DNA of 64,000 nt from Saxidomus purpurata (taxonomy: Eukaryota > Mollusca > Bivalvia > Venerida > Veneridae): assembly GCA_022818135.1 (NCBI GenBank), contig JAFMSR010000013.1, positions 23,954,207 to 24,018,206 of the forward strand, in the 5' to 3' direction. Shown here piece after piece: positions 12,435-23,500 of this stretch (position 1 is the stretch's first letter; the number at the start of each line of letters is the position of its first letter). The notes below the pieces were generated by a model. That model was not told the origin of the DNA. It saw nothing but the letters and a program-made list of their open reading frames with translations, and ran no database searches. The translations under genes were made by a program, and so were the position numbers.

Positions 12435-12839
12435 CAGAAGTGTATGGTTCCATCCGACTTTTAAATACACGTGTATAAATGTTAGGGCCCCCGAGTATGC
12501 ATCAATGTGACGCAACCTCCGAACATTCAGTATCCAACCTGCTATATTTCTGAATACAATTTGTGCTGTTCACTCTTGATTTAATTCAATTATCGGTTTG
12601 TTTTCTTTCAAAACGCATTATGGCTACTCCACGTAAAATGCATAACCATTTCTACTTAAACGTATAATTCTTGATTTTAAAAAAAGCCGCAAACTTTGAA
12701 AATATTTTTTTTAAGTAGCATGGCTATATTTTTTATTTTATACTTAAGTGACACATATCCAACAATGTAAACAATAGGCAAAAATTAATCATGGTTTGTG
12801 TAACTTACAGAAACTAGATGGGTGTTCAGTAGAACATTT

Positions 12840-13420
12840 GTATCGCCCTCTTACGCTTTGTCAGAATAACCAATAATTTTGTGACAAAATCTAAGTACAA
12901 AAAGGGGCATAACTCTGTCAAATATGACCTTGACCTACAAAATTTGGCGGCATCACAACCCATTTGACATAAGCAATACAATTTGAAAGTTTGATAAAGA
13001 AATCTTAAGAAATGGCAAAGTTATAGCAAAAATCTAAGTATAGAAAGGGGCATAACTCTGTCAAATATGACCTTGACCTACAAAATTTGGCAGCATCACG
13101 ATCCTTATGTCATAAGCAATGCAATTTGAGAGTTAGATGAAGAAATCTTAAGAAATGGCAAAGTTATAGTCAACGTTAAGTTTTCGTGACAAAATCTAAG
13201 TACAAAAAGGGGCATAACTCTGTCAAATATGACCTTGACCTAAAAAATTTGGCGGCATCATGACCCTTTTGTCATAAGCAATACAAGTGTAAATTTTGAT
13301 GAAGAAATCTTAAGAAATGGCAAAGTTATAGCCAACGTTAAGTTTGTGTGACGGACGGACCGACGGACGGACGGACAAAGCGATCCCTATGTATCGCCTT
13401 TTCTCCGAAAGGGCGACACA
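12840..13420. mobile_element. Non-autonomous element with short TIRs and a tandem-repeat core
   Basis: Begins TGTATCGCCCT and ends with AGGGCGACACA, so the termini are near-perfect inverted repeats (TGTRTCGCCCT). Inside are about three direct units of about 152 bp, each with AAAATCTAAGTA, AAAGGGGCATAACTCTGTC and ATGACCTTGACC, followed by a GACGGACGGACC-rich stretch. There is no coding capacity. It lies between gene 2 and the orphan exon region. Confidence 0.7.
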
Positions 13421-14080
13421 AAAAATGGTGAAACGGTTTTTCATTTATCATTTTAATACCCTACCAGTATGGTCGCCGATAATGTGAAAATGGTAAGTTA
13501 ACTTGTAACTCATAAGGATATGGTATGCGGAATGCATTACTATTGCGTACACATGTTTAAGCAGTGATCATCTGTTTGAAATTTTTACAGTGTAAAAATA
13601 AGTCATAACCAAATTTCCATTCAAAAGGTAGGACTATGACGACCAGTTCAATAGCGACGAAAAATAACGTCGGCGTAATTATGCGCAAATTCGATGTCTA
13701 AAATGATTTGCAGTGCCCCTGTTCAAATAGCGGTACTATTTACGTAAAAAAGATCCCATGTTATGGATCGGAAAAAGATGCAGATTTTCCACATATACAT
13801 TTGAATGAGATTTGGAAACCGGCAAAATTCGAACCTAAACGGGCGTAGGCATGGAAAATTCGACAGCTTTAAACCAGCAATGTTTTAAAAGATAAATGTA
13901 CCTAAAGTTTAAGACGTGAGTTTTAATCACTTCCCATGACACGCGTAAATGACAAAGTGCAGTAGACACATGCATTTAACAAAATATCAGAGACAGATCT
14001 TTATGCACTTTAAATTTAATGTTAAAACTCTTGTTTTTGTATTCAGCTTAACACTTTTATCGCCATCTCCGTTAATTTTT
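13421..14080. other. Gene-free stretch
   Basis: No coding exon, RNA gene or repeat family recognised. Confidence 0.4.
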
Positions 14081-14084
14081 CAAT

Positions 14085-16300
14085 GATTTATAAGTGTTAT
14101 TGGCTGTATCGCCACAATCAAATAAAAGAAAAATATTCTAAACCTTTATAGCCTGCTTGGTACATATTTATCTGTCATATACAATTTGTGTCGAAGAAGA
14201 TCAAAATCGTATGTATCTTGTATAACACAAAGACCACAGTAGTTGACTTTAAAGAGACATATATTTCAGGAAATCATCAGGACGAATTTTAATTGTTTTG
14301 TTTTAATCTATGTGGCACAAGGTTGCAATAATGATTTTAAAATATTACCTCAACTCCGAGTTACGTTAAAGCTAAACATGGTATTTCATAAAAATAAAAT
14401 GTGTACATGCGTCGTCAGTTTATATATTTTGTCAATATAGCCAGACTCCTATTATTATATATTTATTGGGTTATGCCTCTGGGGGCATCACCCAGTGCAG
14501 TGGCTCAATGGTCAATCATCAATATCATCAAATTAGCGCTTAATATCTCTAAGCTTCTGTTTTATATATGTTTTAAGGACTCGGCAATAAACTCTAGGCG
14601 ACTGCATGCAGCTGGATAAAGAGTGTCAGACTGTATATCCTACTGCACCGAACTAGCTGTTCAAGTACATTGTCATACATTATGTACATGTATATACTGT
14701 TTTTAAGAGAATATGTTTCTTTCCCATGCATTATGCAATAATATCGTCAATATAATCACCTGACTTTTCCATATTTGAAATAAAAATAATTTCATGAAAA
14801 TATCTACAAATAACAGGTGGAAACTTTGTCTTTTTGGTAAATGACCTCAATCAAGAGCCGCACCCCCAGATGTTACACCCGCCGTGCTATTGTGACCAAC
14901 TCTCTGTCCGTTCGTCTGTCTGTGCATTGGTCTATGGACCTGCAACAGTGTGTTCAGCTTTAATCTTCATTTTTTAGAAAAATGAATTATTCTCTCAGTA
15001 TCAACATTTCTCAATCTGCATTCAAGCTCCGAAAATGGTTTGTATTCGAAACACTTTTTTGCTCTCTTGGTATGTTCAAGCATACACACTTGCGGCATAA
15101 TCCATTGGATGCTTTTTTAAGCAGTCATCTTGTTTTACCATATCAATACATATTTTGTAGTTGTTCAGGTATGGGGTACATGTACATACAAGTTTTAAGC
15201 ATGATAAGAGAGAAATTATGTGCTGTGGCTATACAATTATAATAAGCGATAATTTCTTTTCTGGTAACTTCTGGTTTGTCTTGTCGGCAATGTACCACTC
15301 TATTAAAAATTGGGAGTACGTTCAAAGAGATGAATGGCACAAAAATATACCAAAGTTGTTAAAGAATGCAAAGTCCAATTTCACGTTTCCACTATGCGTG
15401 ACATTGACCAAAGAAATTTACATGTATTTTCAATGTGTGATACGTTTATTTTAGTAAACAATTACATTTTAATTCAACGATATCTTTTTCAGAACAACGA
15501 TCTTCTTTCCTATAATTGTGCAGTTAAGTCTCTTGTTGTTACGGAATCATTTGTTCTGTCTAAGAGGCGAAATGGGATCATTGGGTTACTTGTTTGAACC
15601 TACTCCCAACAATTTCTAATTGATTCGTACATGGCCGACAAGTCAAACTAGAAGTTACCAGAAAAGAAATTATGACTGATTATAATTGTATCGCCACAGC
15701 ACATAATTTCTCTCTTATCATGCTTAAAACTTTTTATCATGAAACATGTATGACCCTTATCGTACCCCATCCGGAGCAACTACAAAATACGTTTTGATAT
15801 GCTTAAATAAATATATCTAAATAGTAATTTCGTAATGTTGCCAATATATGTAAACTGACGACGCATGTACTCTTATTATGAAATACCATGAATAGTTTTA
15901 AAAAGACATACCCTACGTCTAGCTGATTATATTCTGAAACATATGTTATGTGTTCAATGAACGTAAAATGACAAATAAGTATAATTTCAAAGAAGAACCT
16001 AATTCCTCATTTTGTCACATTTAATCAACATATAGGCCTTCTGTAATAAATCGCATCCATCCATTATCTCTACATAGATTATTGAATGCTTACGGTACTG
16101 CAGCAGACTTCATCGATAATGAATGGATTGCATACATTAAAACAAAACAGTTGAAACATCATCCTGATGAAAATATATGCCTCTTTAAAAATCATCGTCG
16201 ACACAAATTGTAATGACTTCTAAAGTTATACCAAGAAGGGTTTAAAGGTTTAAGGATTTCTTCTTTAACTTGATTGTGGAGAAACAGCCAATATTGTCAA
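14085..16300. repeat. Imperfect inverted repeat (palindromic duplication)
   Basis: The left arm (about 14085-15300) and right arm (about 15612-16300) are reverse complements with moderate divergence. Shared anchors include GTACATGCGTCGTCAGTTTA (left near 14402, inverted near 15850), TACAATTTGTGTCGA (left near 14180, inverted near 16200), and the block from the GGGGTAC / AGAGAGAAATTATGTGCTG region through TTCTGGTAACTTCT (left 15174-15270, inverted 15640-15770). The left arm carries about 690 bp of extra sequence (about 14445-15135). The spacer (15300-15610) resembles the window start (90-175). No gene was found in either arm. Confidence 0.75.
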
Positions 16301-17065
16301 ATAACTTTATAGAATCAAAGCTCAATGCTGGCCCGACAAGGATACACTTTTAACATTGTAAATAAGTAAAGCTGATAAAACAAAACATATATATGTAGAC
16401 AACACACTCGGTACGGTTTTGCACGTTTGCTCATTACCAAACATTATCCCAATATTGATGGGCATAATATTTTGATGACCAGTCACATTGTACCAGGTAA
16501 TGTGGGCGATATTCATTGAATCGTCGAGTCTGATAGCCAGTCCTGATCAACCTAGGCACACTTTTGTCCTTTAAACTGCAAGAATATGCAGGTAAGCTTT
16601 TTCTGCCTTATCCTCACCAAACTTGGTTATAAAGTTTTGGGCATGATGCCTGGGACAAGTGCACTTATCGGCTGGATCGCTCTAGACAGGTTGGAATTGC
16701 GGCCATTCATTTACAGATATTTTGCAAATTTGCTAAGCAATTCTTACTGTCTTGAAAACACTTCCCATCATCATCACACCTGGTTATAAGGATTCTGGCC
16801 TATTTCTTATATATACCAAAGGCACCATCAATTTACCGTCATTGAATGCTGAAATTTCTTTTTGCTCTGAATTACCCTGGTTACAAGTTTCCGGTTTGTC
16901 TTAGTTATTAGTATTTTTACTTGTATATTCAAATCAACAAACACACATACACCTGTAGCAGCTCATTGTATGGAACTACATCCTGCATTTTTGCTTCAAA
17001 ATCATTAGCAATAAGCATAATTTTATACTTCGTATGACCTAAAAAATTGTTTTTATCTTTTGATA
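16300..17065. other. Gene-free stretch
   Basis: No supported exon. The part near 16560-16870 contains loosely repeated phrases (CTCACCAAACTTGGTTATAA) of the degenerate tandem type seen elsewhere in the window. Confidence 0.35.
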
Positions 17066-17232
17066 TATGCTCTCGCGGATGGTATGTGATTAACATACAT
17101 ATGAATCCTGTCCGACAAAAATAGGTTGCACGATCCAGATAGAAGTAACAGAACAGCACCACCTTGTAATAAATAGTATTTCATATCAATAGCAGACATA
17201 AGGATATTGACTGTTAGGAGTGTTATATGAGA

Positions 17233-17796
17233 TATATACTTAAGAACAAAAGTTCTGCCCTGTTCGAAATTGTTTAATTAAATTTTAATTGTATGTTACT
17301 TTTATTGTTTTGTTCGTAAATCTATATTTTGATACTACTTGCAACAATACAGGGTGTTTAGATTTCTGTACAAAAGTATCCGATGAACCATGACGGTATA
17401 ATCATGAATTTTACGTTTATCTCAATGTTACATGTATGTACATGAAGCTTATAATCACAAGCATTTCAAGTGGTTATTCTTACCGAAAGATAATCCTTTC
17501 GAAAGACGTAAATATTTTAACAAATACTCATCTTATGTTGTTATAACGAACGTTTCAATTGAGCAACGTTTGGTTGACTTGACGCCAGTTAACCTACAAC
17601 ACATGCTGCACATGTGTTCAACGACCATGAACATTCTATTCGACTTCTGCATCAGCCTCATGAACAGTGAAAAGTTGTTAATTGATTTGAAAATGACGAA
17701 ATTCTTGTGTTTTTCTAATTATGAACAAAAATATTCGATTTCAGCCTTTGAGTTAGTTTAATTATACCGAACAGAACTTTTGTCCTTAAGTATATA
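17233..17796. mobile_element. MITE-like element with 25-bp TIRs
   Basis: Terminal inverted repeats at 17233-17257 and 17772-17796 (TATATACTTAAG-ACAAAAGTTCTG) differ at one position. Arm B shows no such sequence at the equivalent place near 29.87 kb, so this is an insertion. An internal 109-codon plus-strand open frame (17432-17761) has no recognisable domain and is not called a gene. The target duplication is obscured by AT-rich flanks. Confidence 0.7.
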
Positions 17797-19397
17797 ATTC
17801 ATGGGTATTTTTTAATGATAAAGTGATTGCTTATAAGATCATCTTATTTCTATTCATAAGACGTGCAATAAATTTGCATGTTAATGTTATGGTGACGTTA
17901 TCTTTTTATATTTGCTAAAGAGAAACAATTCCCCGAAAACTGCGAACGTTCGCCTGAATAAGGCACCTTCTACCGTCAAATCTAACTGGTTAATCATGAA
18001 ATTTTTATTTACCAGTTCTAGCATTACTACGTACGTGACTGCGCTACAAGTATATGGCAAATGTTGCAAAGCCATTTGTTTATTTTATCATTGTGGCATC
18101 CCTGTTATTAACACATTGTTATTTAAAGCTTTCTATCCCGTATTATAAAATAGCAATCTTAAACATACAAAAAAATAACGGCTTAGAATTGTAGTTTAGC
18201 ATAAGAAAACGCTTTATTATATATAAAGAATTATGATGTGATGTATAGTTACCATCGAATTACCGTTTCTCTTTCTACAAGTACATGTGTATGGCAAGCG
18301 CACATCAAACATTTGAACTATAGGTTTAACTGTTCAACCCATAGTTTACGCCTCTTAAACCTATAGTTTCAGTGCGATTTCCCCCGCTTTGTCTGGATCC
18401 AGACCCTTCCCTAAAATGGTAAAAAAAATCGCTAATATTTGAGTCAAGAGTGTATTGACAGAGGATATGGATCACTTTCGGTGATAACTTTAGTCAAAAT
18501 TACATCTCATGACTGCAAAACATAATGAATTCAATATCACTTTAAACCCAAATTAGTATAGAGGAAAATAAAGATATTGCAGGAGTTATGATGCAGTAGT
18601 TATGAACGAATTGTGCAGATTCGCATCAATTCTGTCAGAGTGACGAGAATGATTTTACTTTGTTCATTCATTCTAAAACGAAAGACGCGGACGTTACAAA
18701 CAAAATTTTAAATTATAACTGAATGCAATAATAAGAGGAAAATCGAAATTTCCAATGATTACAACATTCAAATGAGTACACTATCGAGAAAACTGTCAAA
18801 ACGAGGTGAAATTATGCAAATGTTTCATTCTTCAACATTGTCATCAATGAGGTAACGTCATATATCTCGCGACACAACCGATTGTATCCAGATTCGACGC
18901 TGTTTAAACCCTGAACCAGATTAAGATTTATCTTAAATCCTATGGTGACGTACCAGAAAATGTTTTTGAACAATATAATTGTGTTCTTAAAACTAAACTA
19001 TCTCTGAAATCCTATTCCCTATTAGTGCAAAATACATGTATAAAGTAAATTTTGAGAAGGGGGCCTTAAAACATATTTTTAACTATTCCTTATTGAGGTA
19101 ATGAAAGTATCAGAAATAGACGATTCTTATGCTGACACAAGCATGTTTAAAAGGCAAATCAATTAATAAATATTGCCTACATCAAACATCTTATAGAGGA
19201 CAAATATAACCGAGTTTTACTTATTTTTATACTAAAGACATAATAGTTCAACAAACAACCTTGATTTTTCCCACGGCTCACTGATTCAACTATGTAATAT
19301 CAATATGTGTCGAGTATGTACTAGTAACATATATGCATACAAATACCTTGTGTATAGGGTTGTGTGATATATTCTGCAGAAACATTAAGTGAATATA

Positions 19398-19628
19398 ATG
19401 GATAATATTGTAAACTTTTTGAGGAAGTATGGGGTATATATGGCGACAGGAGCAGCTGTATTAGGCGGAGCAAAACTTTACATGTACTTGCGGAAGACCA
19501 GCCAGCGTTATACAGAAAGGTTGGTAAAAATAAAGAAATTACCAAAACTTAAATTCACATACATGTATATAGCAGAAAGACGATACAGGTTGGTTAATAA
19601 GTTACAATTTACAAGGAGCAATACATAA
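19398..19628 (+). pseudogene. Orphan FAXC-like exon 1 on the plus strand
   Basis: 19398-19519 encodes MDNIVNFLRKYGVYMATG, then AAVLGGAKLYMYLRK, nearly identical to exon 1 of gene 3, with the same upstream flank including a TATA-like GTGTATAGGG. The donor equivalent is AAAG|GTTGGT. No FAXC-like exons follow on the plus strand; the next FAXC-like sequence to the right is gene 3 on the opposite strand. If read through, the frame continues to a stop at 19628 and gives a 77-residue hydrophobic peptide. It could be a dead exon, a source of antisense RNA across gene 3, or a small membrane peptide. The sequence does not decide. Confidence 0.75.
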
Positions 19629-19839
19629 ACAGGTTTATATCTGAAATCACATCTTGTAGTAACAAAGTTTACGTGTTCGTCAGAAATATACGGAACGGTT
19701 GGTAAGTCTCTTACATGTGCATGTTTGTATACAAAATATTACCGAAAACCCGTAGCAAAATGTGAATATGATAAAATCTCGTATAACTTTCTGTACTAAA
19801 CGAAACTTCTAACGCACCTTATGCCCTATTGCTCTATAT

Positions 19840-20440
19840 TTAATTATCAAACCTTCCAATATTTGCCAGCTTATTGTTTAGCTATCGATGCGTAATATCT
19901 ATCTTGTCTTGCATTCCTGAAGACACTGGGTAGATACTTCCGTTTCGTGAGTTTCAAATGATCGAGTGGTAGAAATCATATATCAGAGATTTGTTTATTT
20001 AAAGTTTTAACCGCCATAAACTTAACATGGGGTAATTGCCTTCTTCCTTTGAAATTATCTTCCGGATGAAAATTGTATCACTCGATCATTTTAAAATTCA
20101 TGGAACTGAAATATCTACACAGTGTCTTCGAAATGGTTTTGTGCACAAATATCTAACACTAAGCTGGCATATATTAGAAGGATTGATATTTAAATAAAGA
20201 CAAAAAAGGCTGGTGGTGCTGTAGGAATTTATCCTGCTTTGTGTGTTGTATGCTAGAGGTATGACAAAAACCAAACAGGGCTGATTTTCCTCACTCGTGA
20301 ACTTTGCCCTTTGTATCACTCGATCATTATAAAATTCATGTAACGGAAGTATCTACACAGTTTCTTCGTTAATGCAAGACAGTATAGGTGTCGTGCAGAG
20401 ATAGCTAAAAAAATAAGCTAGCATATATTGGAAGGGTTGA
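19840..20440. repeat. Three-copy local repeat (one plus, two minus) downstream of gene 3
   Basis: A block of about 130 bp occurs forward at 19840-19990 and inverted at about 20074-20200 and 20312-20440, the last two being direct repeats 238 bp apart. Anchors are TCACTCGATCATT, GTATCTACACAG and the GCTAGCATATATTGGAAGG type. A fourth copy is forward at 30030-30170. It lies just 3' of the gene 3 stop, so part may belong to the 3' UTR. Confidence 0.7.
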
Positions 20441-20521
20441 TAATAGCATAAAGAAGGAAAAAGGCAGGTGGTGCTTTAGAAATTTCGTTTAGTAATATTC
20501 CGTTTAAACATTTGTTTTGTT

Positions 20522-23500
20522 TTATTTTGATAGAATTGATTCCCAGTCGGGCCAGTACTGAGCTCTTATTCTTTCCAGGTATTTGACAACATTGGAAATC
20601 TCTCCACCTGCAAATAAAAGTTATATAAAATCTTTTAACCTTATAAACTGCTTGGTGCAGACATGTCAGTGTAGACAATCATTAGCTTTACATTAGAATA
20701 TCAATAAGTTAAATGATACCTGAAGACATGGATAGACTTGAACAGTGCCCTCTCAAAGACCTTCTTCAATACAATGTAAGACGTCTGTACCACGGGTTAT
20801 ATAAACTAAAATATGTACTATTCATTTTGAAATTTTTAGTATTTCTTACTCTCAAGGAGTTGTTTTCCCCGGCACACTGATGGAGTTGCCCATATCATCT
20901 CTGACAAAATTCCGAAGGATACACAGTCAACACCCGCCATCTTGTCTCCCATAACAAACGTCTTGTCACCTGAAGCCAAAATTCGTATATTTTACCGACC
21001 GATACTTCATTTCAGGGTGCTTTCAGGAACATTTAACTCGCGTTAGCCGAATAACAAGTATTGGATACAACTTCCTAACGTTAAAAGCATTAGCTTTTTC
21101 GGCGCAGCTGTATTTAGCCTGCTAGTACCCGTAAGTTGCTAACCTTTCAATCGCCAATGAAATGATAAGCAGAATGTATAACATTTTTTGGATTTAAAAA
21201 TTCTTTTAAGTAGATGATACCGAATGAAAAGGGTCAAGTAAATAATCTCGCGTTTTCAGTATTTCATTCATGGTACGTAAATAGCGCATATTTATCAACA
21301 TACTATGTTGTTACCTCCCAACTTATGTAAGTTATGAGTGTAGAGCAATTATTCTTTCTCCGCTAGTGAATACCGGTCAATATTTCTAGTGACATATTTG
21401 AAAAGAAACACAAGGATTATTTTTTTATTTCCTCGATTATGCATTTTCACATAGCTAATACTTTTGACGTCAGTTATTATCAATCCTCGTTAGTATAGTG
21501 GTCACGCGGGAGAACGAGGTTCAATACCCCGACGGAGTATCTTATACTGTGGTTAAATTTGCAGAGAATGACCGTTATTTGGAGAGAAGACCTCAATTAA
21601 GGCAGAATATCAACAACCTTTACTGTTATCAGAAGTTAAACGCTTTTGTATCAAACAAAACGTAATAATTATCTGGTTAGTGGCAGCTGACCTAGAAGCA
21701 CCGAAAACTGTCGCAGATCGTAGACTAACATGTCCTGTACTTCTTTATCACTGTGCCGACCGATGCCTGCAGTGTATGTCATGTTATCGACCCAGTCTTT
21801 GACATGTTTTTTATGTGACATGTTAAAAGAAGGGAAAGGGATCCCTTCTGCAAAGTGTTCGTCGCTGAATATAACCCACCTCGTTCTTACACTCAACCTG
21901 CAATAAAACCACTTTTATCTGTGCAATAGGCACTCACGACAAAATTAAAAGTAAAATTTAATCTGAATGCATGTGATATAATGTATTAATGTTTTGCAAT
22001 AACTACATATTATGCCAAAATTATACAATAATTCAAGCAGCTGAACGTTTGTCTTAAAAGTACATCATTATACTTAAACAGAGGTATAGAAACGATGTTA
22101 CTGAAACAATGTACGTCTAATTTTACTGCAAACAAGTGAAACTAACTTTATAGACTTTCAAGTAGATCAATAGAGATGCATTTGTGCTTTCAATAGGTTT
22201 ACATTATCATAGCCGAAAACATTTCAAATTCAAAAAGTATTAAGCGTTCGAACTTAAAGCAAAAATTCATTGTTTCAGTAGAAGTGTCAGTCTTTGTTCC
22301 GTCAAATGGTGTGTGAATGTTAAAAGCTAAGTAGCAGGTGAAGTATTTCACAAACAAGAGTTGTCTGATGAATACGCATGACAGTGCTAGTTGCACGCAA
22401 AACTTCAACTAGCACTACTAAAAGTACATTCAAAAATATTTTGACCGACTTATCTTCTTGGTGTAATGATGGTACTTTAGTACTCTAACTTTGAAAGTAA
22501 TATCGCAAATGGGTAGTCAATTTGTGCACAAGTAAAAATACTTACCCAAAATTCTAAGTGGAAAAGGGCCATAATTAAAAAGAAATCCTTGACAGAGTTA
22601 CAATCTCGTGCTTACAGATTGTGTATTGATGCAAATTATTCCAATTTTCACAGCAATATCTATAACTATTCAGTCAATAAGTGGCTTTTACCAAGGTGAA
22701 ATGTTTAAATGTAAGTGGATTTAAGAGATGTAAGTCCATTGTGAGTATTCATGAGCAATACATAGAATTGCCTAAGCTAAGGGAGGCCCAATATATAACT
22801 AAGTTCAATGCACATACTAAGTCGAAAAAGGTCCACCAACTGACAAAACGTTCTTTTGTCTGTTGGTGGAGGTAATAATGGTAAATATGTAGTGCTCAGC
22901 ACGGATAGGAATAAATTGGTGTGGTACGTAAAACTTAACCAAGGCATGACGCCAACACCGAGACAGAAGCAGACCCCGACACTGAGATGAGTAGGATAGC
23001 GATAAGTCGAGCTAAATATGCAACCTCAAAACTAATTTTAAAAGCATTAAAGACTTTATTCCTATATGTCCTTATTTCAACATACCAATATGTGAACTCT
23101 TCAAGCCATTTTTGTATTGCCCAGGCTTGAGCCTTTTCCAGCTTTGTTAAATGACTGTCCATGTCGATGTTAAATTTGTTATTCAAAAATTCTATTATCA
23201 TCTGAGAGTCACCTATTGTTGTTCCATTGTACTCGATCCAAGGACTTTTCTTTTTCGGACCGGTGTTAAAGTTTCCAGGGGTAGATTCGGACTGGAAAGA
23301 ATTGTTTAATACTTTAAAAGCAACAACTCAAGATAACGAGTTTAAAATTACCTCATGTGAAAACAAAATTACTTTCTCTTTTATAGATATTTTGCATACA
23401 ATTGTTCAGCCAGTCAACGCTTCTTTTTCTTCAAATAGCGACGCAAAACGTTCCACTATGTGTATGATAAAAGTTTAAAAATTCTACCAAAAAACGTATA

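Larger units (their letters stand above)
17065..19710 (+). repeat. Inverted duplicon arm A (FAXC-like promoter region plus exon 1)
   Basis: Reverse complement of the region upstream of gene 3 (arm B, about 26270-30020). Matching blocks: 17065-17232 with 29860-30020, 17800-18160 with 29460-29860, 18300-18960 with 28600-29300, 19000-19240 with 28260-28560, and 19255-19520 with 26445-26735. Arm A has a 0.56-kb TIR element (17233-17796) that arm B lacks. Arm B has about 1.5 kb (26.73-28.25 kb) that arm A lacks. Confidence 0.8.

Noticed and set aside
17432..17761. 109-codon frame as a gene
   Set aside because: It lies wholly inside a TIR element absent from the mirror arm; no domain recognised.
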